Origin: Planctomycetota bacterium
GTDB lineage: Bacteria; Planctomycetota; Planctomycetia; Planctomycetales; Planctomycetaceae
DNA length: 64,000 nucleotides
Assembly (NCBI GenBank): GCA_014584345.1
Contig: JACTNB010000024.1
Span: forward strand, 1-64,000
Reading direction: 5' to 3'
Below the pieces are notes generated by a model that did no database searches, had not been told where the DNA came from, and saw nothing but the letters and a program-made list of their open reading frames with translations. Both the position numbers and the translations under genes were made by a program. This document shows positions 16,648 through 24,458 of the stretch, piece after piece (positions within the stretch are counted from its first letter, which is position 1; every line of letters begins with the position of its first letter).

Positions 16648-18240
16648 TCACTTCCCTCCCACGGACATGGCCTTGATCTGTCTTTCCAGAGAGGACAAGC
16701 TCCAGTCGCCCGGGGCCTGGCTCGGCGGGTAGTCCTTCAGTGTGAGGAGGAATTGGCTGGCGACGACTTGCATGGGCCCGAGCAAAAAGGCGCGGTCTAT
16801 GTACCAGTCCTCGTAGGTGTTGGAGCCGATCTTGGCCTTCTCGAACGGATCCCGGCGCAGGTTGTACAAGTCCGGCGCGCGCAACGCGACGAACGGTTCC
16901 TTCCAGATCTGAAGGCGATGAGCCCGATTCTCGAGATAGACCGCCTTCCAGTCGCCAACCCGGATGCAGGCGACAGCTCCGCCGTCGTCCACGTAGATGA
17001 ACTCCTTGCGCGGCGACTCCTTCGACCTGCCACTGAGGTAGTCGAGCATGTTGTAGCCGTCGATGAAGTTCTTGTACTTGCGGCCGTTGAGTTCGACGCC
17101 GGCCTTGAGCTGTTCCACGATCTTGTCGTTGCCGGCGGCGGCGGCAAATGTGGGCAGCCAGTCTTCGTGGGCGACGATGCCGTTGAGGGTTTCGCCGGCG
17201 GGCCACTTGCCCGGCCAGCGCACGAAGGCCGGGACGCGATATGCCCCCTCCCAGTTCGAATTCTTCTCACCGTGGAAGGGCGTGGTGGCGGCGTCGGGCC
17301 AAGTGTTGAAGTGTGGACCGTTGTCGGTGGAATACATCACGATGGTGTTGTTCGCGAGGCCGAGGTCGTCGAGGAGCTTCAGCAGCTCACCCACATGGCG
17401 GTCGTGCTCGACCATACCGTCGTGGTACTCGTTGCCGCTCGGGCCGGAGATCCCGACGTGATCCTGCTTGACGTGCGTGCGGAAGTGCATCCGCGTGGCG
17501 TTCCACCAGACGAAGAACGGTTTGCCGGCCTTCTGTTGACGCTGGATGAAGTCCTTGGCCGCGGCGAGGGTCTCCTCGTCTACAGTTTCCATGCGCTTGC
17601 GGGTGAGCGGACCCGTGTCCTCGATGGTCTGGCCGCCCTTGCCATCGGCCTTGGTTCTGAGCACCCCGCGCGGGCCGAACTGCTCCCGAAAGGTCTTGCC
17701 GTTGGCGAGCTTCAGGTTGGCGGGATAGTCGCGGTTCTCCGGTTCCTCCTCGGCGTTGAGGTGGTAGAGATTGCCGAAGAACTCGTCGAACCCGTGCATC
17801 GTGGGCAGATGCTCGTCGCGGTCGCCCTGGTGGTTCTTACCAAACTGACCCGTGGAGTAGCCGAGGCTCTTCATCACGGTAGCCATGGTCACATCCGTCT
17901 TCTGCCAGCCTTCCTTGGCGGCGGGCATGCCCACCTTCGTCATGCCGGTGCGCACTGGCACGCTGCCGTTGATGAAGGCGGCGCGGCCTGCTGTGCAACT
18001 CTGCTGGCCGTAGTAGTCGGTGAAGGAGATGCCCTCCTTCGCGATGCGGTCGATGTTCGGCGTCCGATAGCCCATCATGGCGCGGTTGTTGTGGCTGATG
18101 TTCCAGATGCCAATGTCGTCGCCCCAGATAACCAGGATGTTCGGCTTCGTGTCCTGCGCTTGCGTGCTGGCGGTGAGCATCGCTCCGGCCGTCAAGGCAA
18201 GGAGAATGCTGGTCCATGTCCAACCGTACTTCTGTCTCAT
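16648..18240 (-). CDS. Secreted sulfatase (arylsulfatase family, integron cassette)
   Basis: A 530-residue protein with a signal peptide (MRQKYGWTWTSILLALTAGA..., cleavage near AQD). It opens with KPNILVIWGDDIG (metal-binding Asp pair). Around residue 80, QQSCTAGRAAFINGSVPVR carries the cysteine that would be converted to formylglycine (C-T-A-G-R, a common variant of C-x-P/A-x-R). Later metal/sulfate residues are in STDNGPHFNTWPDA. It would hydrolyse sulfate esters outside the cytoplasm and requires a formylglycine-generating enzyme encoded elsewhere. Planctomycetes carry many sulfatases, but not usually in integrons. ATG at 18240 is preferred; longer frames run into the attC at 18276. Confidence 0.88.
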   Translation of the reverse strand: MRQKYGWTWTSILLALTAGAMLTASTQAQDTKPNILVIWGDDIGIWNISHNNRAMMGYRTPNIDRIAKEGISFTDYYGQQSCTAGRAAFINGSVPVRTGMTKVGMPAAKEGWQKTDVTMATVMKSLGYSTGQFGKNHQGDRDEHLPTMHGFDEFFGNLYHLNAEEEPENRDYPANLKLANGKTFREQFGPRGVLRTKADGKGGQTIEDTGPLTRKRMETVDEETLAAAKDFIQRQQKAGKPFFVWWNATRMHFRTHVKQDHVGISGPSGNEYHDGMVEHDRHVGELLKLLDDLGLANNTIVMYSTDNGPHFNTWPDAATTPFHGEKNSNWEGAYRVPAFVRWPGKWPAGETLNGIVAHEDWLPTFAAAAGNDKIVEQLKAGVELNGRKYKNFIDGYNMLDYLSGRSKESPRKEFIYVDDGGAVACIRVGDWKAVYLENRAHRLQIWKEPFVALRAPDLYNLRRDPFEKAKIGSNTYEDWYIDRAFLLGPMQVVASQFLLTLKDYPPSQAPGDWSLSSLERQIKAMSVGGK

Positions 18241-18275
18241 CGTCTTAATCCTTTCGTGGTTGATGCTAATCGCCC

Positions 18276-18331
18276 GCCTAACGCCGCAAATCTCGGGCGG
18301 CGAAGCCGTACCGAGCATTTGCTGGTTGGCC
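18276..18331 (-). other. attC site
   Basis: Cores GCCTAAC (18276) and GTTGGCC (18325), 56 bp. Arms GCAAATCTCGG and CCGAGCATTTGC pair with one extra unpaired base, as in attC. Confidence 0.75.
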
Positions 18332-18420
18332 CATCTATCTATTGCTGTCTTCTTTTCGCCCCCCGACCCGACGGTCCAAGACAGCGCCATTGCCTACGCC
18401 ATGACCTGAGCCCGCAGGCC

Positions 18421-21264
18421 CTAGGCCGTAGTGTTGCGCCGTTCGAACGCCTTCACTAGCTCCATAATCGCGAGTACAACCATGGCGAACGCGACACACA
18501 AGCCCAAGTTCACGCCGGTCAGGCTGACGGTGTAGAAGAAGGTTTGGGCGCCGGGCGTGTAGAGGACGAACAGTTGCAGCACCACGACCGCGAGGATCAT
18601 GCCCGTCAACACCTTGTTCGCACGGAGCGGTTGTTTCCAAAACGGTTCGATGAACGAACGCGAGCTTAACGCCCGGCCCACCTGCATCAGCGCCAGAGCC
18701 GTGAACATGAGCGTTCCCCACATCAGCACTTTGGGGTCAGTGAGCAGCGCGTTGCGACTCGCCTCGTCCTTGATCTGCAGCGGATTGGGGAGACCAAGGA
18801 GTTGCCACTGCCAATAGCCCATCGCCAGGAGCAGCAACCCAATCACAGGGCCGATAACGGCGATGTGGCGGCCCGCACCGCTAGACAAGATGCTCTCCTG
18901 CGGCGAATACGGCGGCCGCTGCATGGTATTCTTCTCCGCCGCCTCCATGCCCATGCCGAGGCCCAGCAGGCCGTCGGTGAGCAGGTTAGAGAACAGGATC
19001 TGGATCGGCTTGAGCATCGCGACGAGGCCGACCAGCGGCGACACCGCCACGATGATCACCTTCGCGATGTTGCCCGAGATCGAGAACATCACGAAGCGTC
19101 GCAGGTTGTCGTACACCACGCGGCCCTCTTCGACCGCAGCCACGATGGTGGCGAAATTGTCGTCCAGCAGCACCATGTCCGCCGCCTCCTTCGAGACGTC
19201 GGTGCCGGTGATGCCCATTGCGACGCCGATGTCGGCGCGCTTGAGGGCCGGCGCGTCGTTCACGCCGTCGCCGGTCATGGCGACGACGTGGCCCAACTCC
19301 TGCAGGGCGCCGACGATGCGCAACTTATGCTCCGGTGAGACGCGGGCGAAGCAGTTCATGTTGGCGTCCTTGAGCGCTTCTTTCAGGGCCGCGTCGCTCA
19401 TCTTCTCCATCTGGACACCCGTGATGACCTGCCCGTCGGCCGTGGTCATGGCAAGGTCGGCGGCGATGTAGCGGGCCGTGTCTGGGTGGTCGCCGGTGAT
19501 CATGATCGTACGGATCCCGGCCGTCTTGCACCGGGCGACCGCAGCCTTCGCCTCCGGCCGGGCCGGGTCGATCATGCCGACCAGGCCCAGGAACACAAGC
19601 TCGCGCTCCACCGTGCCCGGATCTTGGTTCTCCGGCATGTCCGGGAGGCCGTGGTAGCCGACGCCCAGCACGCGAATGCCGTTTGAGGCCATCTTGCTGT
19701 TGGCGGCCTGGATCCTCGCCCGGTCGGCTTCGGTCATGGGCCGCACCTGCCCGCGGCTGAAAACGCGGTTGCAGATCGCCAGCATATTGTCGGCCGCGCC
19801 CTTGGTGAACGCCATGTATGTACAACCGTATAGAAATGTCGCCATGCCGGAGATCGCGGCCGGCATCGCACCGCTCTGCGGTAGCTTGTGTACGGTCGAC
19901 ATCAGTCTGCGGTCGGAGTCGAACGGAACCTCGGCCACTCGCGGCAGGACCGCCTCGAGGTCGCTACGGCTGAGGTGGTGGCGGTGCGCCGCCACCACCA
20001 GCGCCACCTCGGTGGGGTCTCCGACGCCGGTTTCGCCGTCGGGGTTCACTACGGCGTCGCAACAGAGACCGCCGCCCGCCACCAGCGCCGCGAGCGCCGG
20101 CTGGTCGTGCTCGACCTCGTAGTGCCCGGCGTGCGTGTCGAGTTCCACCCGCTGATCGAACGTCTCCAGCACCGTCACGGCCATCTTGTTCTGGGTGAGA
20201 GTGCCGGTCTTATCGCTGCAGATGACCGTCACCGAACCCAGCGTCTCGACCGCCGGCAACTTCCGTATGAGCGCCTTGCACTTGACCATTCGCTGAGCGC
20301 CGATCGCCAATGAAAAGGTCTGCACCGCCGGAAGTCCCTCGGGCACGATCGCGACCGAGATCGCGATCGCGATGATGAGCACCTCGGCCCACGTCTTCCC
20401 CTCGATGTAGACGCCGGTGAGGGCCACGACCACGGCAACGGCCAAAGCGATGACCGCCAGGGTCTTGCCGAGCTTGTCAAGCTTCTTCTGAAGCGGCGTT
20501 TGCTCATGCTTGACGTTCTGGATCATCGAGGCAATTTTGCCCAGCTCGGTGCGCATTCCGGTTTCGACCACCAGCGCCTCGCCCCGCCCGTAGCTGGCGA
20601 AGGTGCCCATGTAGCCCATGTTCTTCCGGTCGCCGAGCGGGAGGTCTTCCCGTTCGAGGGGACCCGCGAACTTCTCGATTGGCTCCGACTCACCCGTGAG
20701 GGTGGCCTCCTGAATACGCAGGTTTACGCTCTCTACGATCCGGCAGTCCGCCGGCACCATTGTTCCCGTCTCAAGCTTCACGAGGTCGCCGGGAACGAGG
20801 TCGCACGCGCTCAACTCCTGCACCTGCCCGTCGCGCACCACCTTTACCGTGGGCGACGACATCTGCTTCAGGGCGGCGATGGCTTTCTGGGCGCGGTACT
20901 CCTGCATCACGCCTAACACCACGAACAACACCACGATGGCAAAGATCGCGATAGCGTCGATTGGCGGCCCGCTGCCTCCCTTGAAGAAGAGTGCCAACAC
21001 ACCTGCGATCAACAGAATCACGATCATCACCGAGGAGACCTGCTCCCACAGGATGTGCCAGACGGTGCGCCCGCCACTGTCTTCGAGTTCGTTCGGGCCA
21101 AACCGTTCCCGCCGGGAACTCGCCTCAGCGGTGGTCAGGCCGCGACGACACACGCCCAGTCGGGCGAGCGCGGTCTCAAGCGGTAGCAGGTGCCAGAGAT
21201 TGTTCTCCATGCCGCGGATGTCTAGGCTGCTTGATGTCGTTGTTGTCATTTCCGCTCGATCCAT
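18421..21264 (-). CDS. Calcium-type P-type ATPase (integron cassette)
   Basis: A 947-residue protein, full length for P2-type ATPases. N-terminal cation-ATPase domain (residues ~20-90), first membrane pairs, actuator TGESEPIEK (~185), M4 motif AIVPEGLP (~310) typical of Ca2+/SERCA-like and Na+/K+-like pumps, phosphorylation motif SDKTGTLTQNKM (~350), and hinge motif MTGDGVNDAPALKRADIGVAMG (~665). The C-terminal cation-ATPase domain has several further helices. It would export Ca2+ (or a related cation) across the membrane at the cost of ATP. The alternative start ATG at 21249 is equally possible. Cassette boundaries are at 21289 and 18276, making this one of the largest cassettes. Confidence 0.88.
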   Translation of the reverse strand: MDRAEMTTTTSSSLDIRGMENNLWHLLPLETALARLGVCRRGLTTAEASSRRERFGPNELEDSGGRTVWHILWEQVSSVMIVILLIAGVLALFFKGGSGPPIDAIAIFAIVVLFVVLGVMQEYRAQKAIAALKQMSSPTVKVVRDGQVQELSACDLVPGDLVKLETGTMVPADCRIVESVNLRIQEATLTGESEPIEKFAGPLEREDLPLGDRKNMGYMGTFASYGRGEALVVETGMRTELGKIASMIQNVKHEQTPLQKKLDKLGKTLAVIALAVAVVVALTGVYIEGKTWAEVLIIAIAISVAIVPEGLPAVQTFSLAIGAQRMVKCKALIRKLPAVETLGSVTVICSDKTGTLTQNKMAVTVLETFDQRVELDTHAGHYEVEHDQPALAALVAGGGLCCDAVVNPDGETGVGDPTEVALVVAAHRHHLSRSDLEAVLPRVAEVPFDSDRRLMSTVHKLPQSGAMPAAISGMATFLYGCTYMAFTKGAADNMLAICNRVFSRGQVRPMTEADRARIQAANSKMASNGIRVLGVGYHGLPDMPENQDPGTVERELVFLGLVGMIDPARPEAKAAVARCKTAGIRTIMITGDHPDTARYIAADLAMTTADGQVITGVQMEKMSDAALKEALKDANMNCFARVSPEHKLRIVGALQELGHVVAMTGDGVNDAPALKRADIGVAMGITGTDVSKEAADMVLLDDNFATIVAAVEEGRVVYDNLRRFVMFSISGNIAKVIIVAVSPLVGLVAMLKPIQILFSNLLTDGLLGLGMGMEAAEKNTMQRPPYSPQESILSSGAGRHIAVIGPVIGLLLLAMGYWQWQLLGLPNPLQIKDEASRNALLTDPKVLMWGTLMFTALALMQVGRALSSRSFIEPFWKQPLRANKVLTGMILAVVVLQLFVLYTPGAQTFFYTVSLTGVNLGLCVAFAMVVLAIMELVKAFERRNTTA

Positions 21265-21282
21265 CTGGTCAAGTCTATCCCA

Positions 21283-21373
21283 TGCTAACGTCTACCATCA
21301 CCGGGTTGCCGCCAGCGACGCTGATTTCAAATTTGGCCCCGATCGGCAACTCCGGTGCCTGGTGTTGTTATGC
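21283..21373 (-). other. attC site
   Basis: Cores TGCTAAC (21283) and GTTATGC (21367), 91 bp, with arms around CACCGGGTTGCCG / CGGCAACTCCGGTG, which pair with an extra base. Confidence 0.75.
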
Positions 21374-21377
21374 GGCT

Positions 21378-22034
21378 CTATGCGGTTGACTGTTTGAGTA
21401 CCGAGATTCGATCTTGTGAGTCGAATTCGATCATCACTCGCTCCCCGGTCGGCGTGACAGCCCGCAGCTGGTTGGGGTCTTTCTCCAACGAGAATCCCTG
21501 ATCAGTGAGAAACGCCTCTGCGAAGACGCGATGCTGAACGTCGAAGCCGGCAAGAGTTTGTGCGATCATTGGGGCGATCTGCTCAAATGGAAGCTTCGAA
21601 TCGACGGTTGTCGGCACATCATTAACAAGAAAGTAGATCGAGCCCTCCGCAGTTGGGCAACGGTAGAAGAAGCCTCCGTCGCAGATTCCTGCTGCGAACA
21701 TTGCCAGTACGAAGCCATTGAATTCGGTGAGTTCGTAGTGACCAGTCGTCAATTCCTTGAGCGAGTGTTGTTCGCCATAGCTCTTCACCCGTTTGGCGGC
21801 CGCAAAGAGGTTGTCATCGAACCAGGAATCGGGGTTATGCCAAGCCCATGTCCAACTCGTGTTGACTTCCAATCCGATTAGCTGGACCGGGTGAACCAGG
21901 TCGTCCCCGAATCTGGCTTGCCCAGCGTCCAAATCCAACGAAAAACCGCGATCGCCGAGGTAGTCCGCAAAACGAACCTGCCGTGCAAGACTTGCTCCTG
22001 CATACTTGGAGAACTCGTTGACGAATCGGTTCAT
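21378..22034 (-). CDS. DUF6882-like cytoplasmic protein (integron cassette)
   Basis: A 218-residue protein starting MNRFVNEFSKYAGASLARQ. The central text (FSLDLDAGQARFGDDLVHPVQL, then SWTWAWHNPDSWFDDNLFAAA) resembles the DUF6882 pattern in which a tryptophan-rich WxWAW segment follows a beta hairpin. No signal peptide or transmembrane helix. The ATG at 22034 is chosen because upstream in-frame codons lie in an attC site. Function unknown; DUF6882 proteins are often found in accessory regions. Confidence 0.7.
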   Translation of the reverse strand: MNRFVNEFSKYAGASLARQVRFADYLGDRGFSLDLDAGQARFGDDLVHPVQLIGLEVNTSWTWAWHNPDSWFDDNLFAAAKRVKSYGEQHSLKELTTGHYELTEFNGFVLAMFAAGICDGGFFYRCPTAEGSIYFLVNDVPTTVDSKLPFEQIAPMIAQTLAGFDVQHRVFAEAFLTDQGFSLEKDPNQLRAVTPTGERVMIEFDSQDRISVLKQSTA

Positions 22035-22070
22035 TGTTATGTCGATCCAGAGGTTGTGATTTAGAAATCT

Positions 22071-22161
22071 GCCGAACGACCGCCGAAACCGGGCGGCGAC
22101 CAAAAAACTGTGATTTCAAACCCCGCGTAACCGGCGGCTCCCGTTCACCGCATGGTTTTCC
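22071..22161 (-). other. attC site
   Basis: Cores GCCGAAC (22071) and GTTTTCC (22155), 91 bp. Arms CCGCCGAAACCGGGCGGC and GCGTAACCGGCGGC with conserved TGATTTCA near the centre, also seen at 11613 and 23339. GTTTTCC differs by one base from its cassette start GTTATCC. Confidence 0.75.
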
Positions 22162-22172
22162 CATATCCGCTG

Positions 22173-22604
22173 TCAGTCGCCAAAAACTCGGCGATCAGCA
22201 CGCTCGGCAATGATCTCGCCAAACTCAAATGCTCCGTTGGATTTCGTGTATGGCAGAAAGCAGGTCACGGGTTGATCGTCAACGTGTTCAACTGTGACAC
22301 TGATCGCATCCGACTTCGTGTCGCCATCGAGTGAGATCCTTACGTCAGAAATCAGTGCAGTAGATTTATAGTTACCAGATGTTGCACCGGTCTTGAATCC
22401 ACGCAAAAGCAAGTCAATGACCTCCTGGGAGGGCGGACATTCGTCGTCGGTATATCCCTGTACGTGTGCAATGCTTCCGTCGGGTTTCATCGTTACTCCG
22501 AACGGAAAGAACTCGCCGTTCTTTTCGAGGAAACGAATCGCGGTCTGCAGGCCCTCGTTCAGCAGGCCCTCGTTCAGCAGGGCATCCATGTCAGGGTGTG
22601 CCAT
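22173..22604 (-). CDS. Hypothetical protein (integron cassette)
   Basis: A 143-residue acidic protein (MAHPDMDALLNEGLLNEGLQT...) with no family I recognise. It looks like a small globular alpha/beta protein (FPFGVTMKPDGSIAHVQGY, ALISDVRISLDGD) without signal or membrane segment. A 15-bp in-frame duplication gives LLNEG twice at residues 9-18. ATG at 22604 is preferred over longer frames that start within the preceding attC. Confidence 0.65.
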   Translation of the reverse strand: MAHPDMDALLNEGLLNEGLQTAIRFLEKNGEFFPFGVTMKPDGSIAHVQGYTDDECPPSQEVIDLLLRGFKTGATSGNYKSTALISDVRISLDGDTKSDAISVTVEHVDDQPVTCFLPYTKSNGAFEFGEIIAERADRRVFGD

Positions 22605-22640
22605 CAGTCTGACGTCTCCGATTGTGCTAGAACTTCGTTG

Positions 22641-22732
22641 GGATAACGCTACCAATCACCCGGTCGCGGTGGTTGATTTTCCATTGGAACACGCCTTGCT
22701 ACCGCGTGTTCGTATGCATTGGATTGTTATAC
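22641..22732 (-). other. attC site
   Basis: Cores GGATAAC (22641) and GTTATAC (22726), 92 bp, arms with ACCAAT..CGCGGT / ACCGCG..ATTGG. The methyltransferase stop codon TAA lies inside the right core. Confidence 0.75.
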
Positions 22733-23326
22733 CATCTTTCGGCCGATAAATTGCACGACCGAAGCCATGCCAGTGTGGTGTTTTCCTTCGGAGACCTCTC
22801 GCTGAATCTCGTGCAGCATCAGCGGTTCAAGATTTGGAAATTCACGCTCAATTTTAGAAACGGTCATCAGCATGTCTGCATCATTCGGGCCACCTGTATT
22901 TCGGCGCAATTGATTCTCGGAATAGGCCTCCAGCAGAAGCAGTCCGTTGGGCATCAGGCAGCGCTCAACGAGGGGATATAGCCGGTTTCTGATGTTGCTT
23001 GGCAGGTGTGCCGAGATGGATATGACGGACATATAGTGATTCGGCGCTGGATTGTACGTCGCAAGGTCGGCCACTTCGGTTAGGATGTCAACTCCTTTCA
23101 TACTGGCCAGCTTTCGCGCTTTCGTCAGCCCAATCGACGAACCGTCGACACCAGTAACGTGTAATCCGAGCAATGCCAAGAAGACCGCGTTCCGCCCTTC
23201 TCCTTCGGCGAGCGATAGCACAGGGCCACGAAGCTTCGAAGAGTGTTCAACCAGAAACTCATTCGGATTGGTACCGTAGATGAATTCTTCATCTGAGTAG
23301 CGATCATTCCAGTCGATGTGGTTCAA
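22727..23326 (-). CDS. Class I SAM-dependent methyltransferase (integron cassette)
   Basis: A 199-residue protein. WNDRYSDEEFIYGTNPNEFL is the typical opening of TehB/thiopurine-type methyltransferases, followed by motif I GPVLSLAEGEGRNAVFLALLG and GVDGSSIGLTKARKLA (acidic ribose-binding residue), and later LPSNIRNRLYPLVERCLMPNGLLLLEAYS. Such enzymes methylate small toxic molecules such as tellurite or thiols; the substrate is unknown. The probable start is TTG at 23326 with AAAGG five bases before it; an ATG-starting frame at 23371 reads through the attC site. The stop codon is part of the next attC core. Confidence 0.78.
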   Translation of the reverse strand: MNHIDWNDRYSDEEFIYGTNPNEFLVEHSSKLRGPVLSLAEGEGRNAVFLALLGLHVTGVDGSSIGLTKARKLASMKGVDILTEVADLATYNPAPNHYMSVISISAHLPSNIRNRLYPLVERCLMPNGLLLLEAYSENQLRRNTGGPNDADMLMTVSKIEREFPNLEPLMLHEIQREVSEGKHHTGMASVVQFIGRKMV

Positions 23327-23338
23327 AGGCTGCCTTTG

Positions 23339-23429
23339 GCATAACGCCACGGTTAACCGGGCCGCGGCCAACCAACGTTGATTTCAGAAACCGCGCGGCC
23401 CGCGGCTCCGGTTGAACCGATTGTTAGGT
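23339..23429 (-). other. attC site
   Basis: Cores GCATAAC (23339) and GTTAGGT (23423), 91 bp. The right core matches exactly the cassette start GTTAGGT at 24311-24317. The stop codon of the neighbouring gene lies within it. Confidence 0.82.
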
Positions 23430-24284
23430 TGCCTGTTGTTGATGCAGCGCCTCCAAGACCTTCTGTACTTCCGGATCGTGCATGCGCATTTTCTCAAAAC
23501 CAAATTCAAGTATCGCGCGACCAAATCCTGTCATACGGTAGTGCAGAATCTCCTCGATGCGATCCTGCCCTTTTGATTCGAGAAACTCCTTTGACAGTTC
23601 CGGATACTCTGTTTCGAGGGCGCCCAACTGGAGCAAACGCGTGACTGCGTTATTGTGTGCGTCGTTTTGGAGCGCTTGCGCAAGGCTACGCCGCGGTTCC
23701 ATCTTTGTTGTTCCGGTCTGGAGCGTTCTCGCGAGTGCCCACCACGAATGACCGTCGAGTGTATGTGCGGCTGCGTGAACCGCGAGTTGTTTTCGCAAAT
23801 CGACCTCGCGAAGCGTTTCAGCAATTGCATCCGTGACAATCTTTCGTGCGCCTTCAGGGTCTTCGTTCGGAGAGTAGGCATTGACGCGAACGTTGGAGAC
23901 GTCAAACAGTAACGGGTCGGAGTCCGAGCGAAACAGCAGAACTTCTTCTGGGAGCCGCACGGCGTGAGCGATGCCGATTTCGTACATCACGTTGCCATTT
24001 CTGACCGGGCGATCTATCAGTGTGCCAATCGACGTCACGTCCCCAATGATCAGCCGAGCGTTGCGAATATGTGACAAGATTTCCGTGAGGATCGAGTCCC
24101 CGATGCGGCGTGTGTCGACGCGGTCAGCGGTGAGTGGATTGCCATCTACGGCTACGGCGGCGACCCCAGGCGCTATTACATTCTTCCAGCGATCGTCGAA
24201 CTCCGGGGCAAAGCTCATCGCGACGAAGACGGTGTCGTTCCGCGGAAAGGCGGGAAACAAGTTGAAGTAGTTGTTCGGATACAT
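23424..24284 (-). CDS. Nucleoside deoxyribosyltransferase/TIR-like protein, first cassette (possible defence protein)
   Basis: A 286-residue protein. The N-terminal ~150 residues fit the nucleoside 2-deoxyribosyltransferase/TIR-like fold: DTVFVAMSFAPEFDDRWKNV, ARLIIGDVTS, and NGNVMYEIGIAHAVRLP with a glutamate (~103) in the position of the NDT/TIR catalytic residue. The C-terminal ~130 residues are helical. Such domains cleave nucleosides or NAD, and in bacteria TIR-like proteins often serve antiviral defence; that role is inference from fold and context (first cassette behind attI, where expression is normally strongest). No signal peptide. The start ATG at 24284 is close to the cassette edge at 24317. 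Confidence 0.65.
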   Translation of the reverse strand: MYPNNYFNLFPAFPRNDTVFVAMSFAPEFDDRWKNVIAPGVAAVAVDGNPLTADRVDTRRIGDSILTEILSHIRNARLIIGDVTSIGTLIDRPVRNGNVMYEIGIAHAVRLPEEVLLFRSDSDPLLFDVSNVRVNAYSPNEDPEGARKIVTDAIAETLREVDLRKQLAVHAAAHTLDGHSWWALARTLQTGTTKMEPRRSLAQALQNDAHNNAVTRLLQLGALETEYPELSKEFLESKGQDRIEEILHYRMTGFGRAILEFGFEKMRMHDPEVQKVLEALHQQQAT

Positions 24285-24310
24285 CTACGCGCCGCGAACT
24301 ATCTTTTGCA

Positions 24311-24350
24311 ACCTAACTAATTGATACACAGAAGTCGGCTTCTGTGTAAT
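24311..24350 (-). other. Probable attI with hairpin (outer integron head)
   Basis: Minus-strand core GTTAGGT at 24317-24311 marks the junction with the first cassette. Just outside lies a 10-bp perfect inverted repeat (TACACAGAAG, loop TCGG, CTTCTGTGTA at 24325-24348), absent from the other sites. It could be an accessory integrase or repressor site, or an mRNA leader hairpin. Confidence 0.55.
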
Positions 24351-24355
24351 GGGAG

Positions 24356-24384
24356 TTGACATTCAGTATAACACAAGCCATAAA
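24356..24384 (+). promoter_or_regulatory. Candidate promoter of the outer intI remnant
   Basis: TTGACA (24356) and CATAAA (24379) are separated by 17 bases, pointing towards the integrase fragment. A minus-strand TATACT at 24371-24366 could serve a divergent cassette promoter, but its -35 is weak. Confidence 0.4.
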
Positions 24385-24458
24385 TGTACACTAATGGGCG
24401 GTGGTTGTCAATTCGCGAGGGAGCGTTTTCGGTCATTTCTCGCATGGCGGAGCCACTC

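Noticed and set aside
16126..18459. A 777-codon open frame on the plus strand across the sulfatase/HAD region
   Set aside because: Antisense to two genes with complete catalytic motifs; it runs through an attC site and has biased composition typical of a shadow frame in GC-rich DNA.
22727..23371. Longer methyltransferase starting MAAARLTV, and a similar start for the pyruvate-kinase-like gene at 11645
   Set aside because: The first residues are nearly the same in both because they are read from almost identical attC sites; real starts with ribosome sites lie downstream.
11613..23429. attC-like repeats considered as a CRISPR array
   Set aside because: Spacing is gene-sized, repeats are long and have an inner palindrome with cores; there are no short regular spacers or cas genes anywhere in the window.
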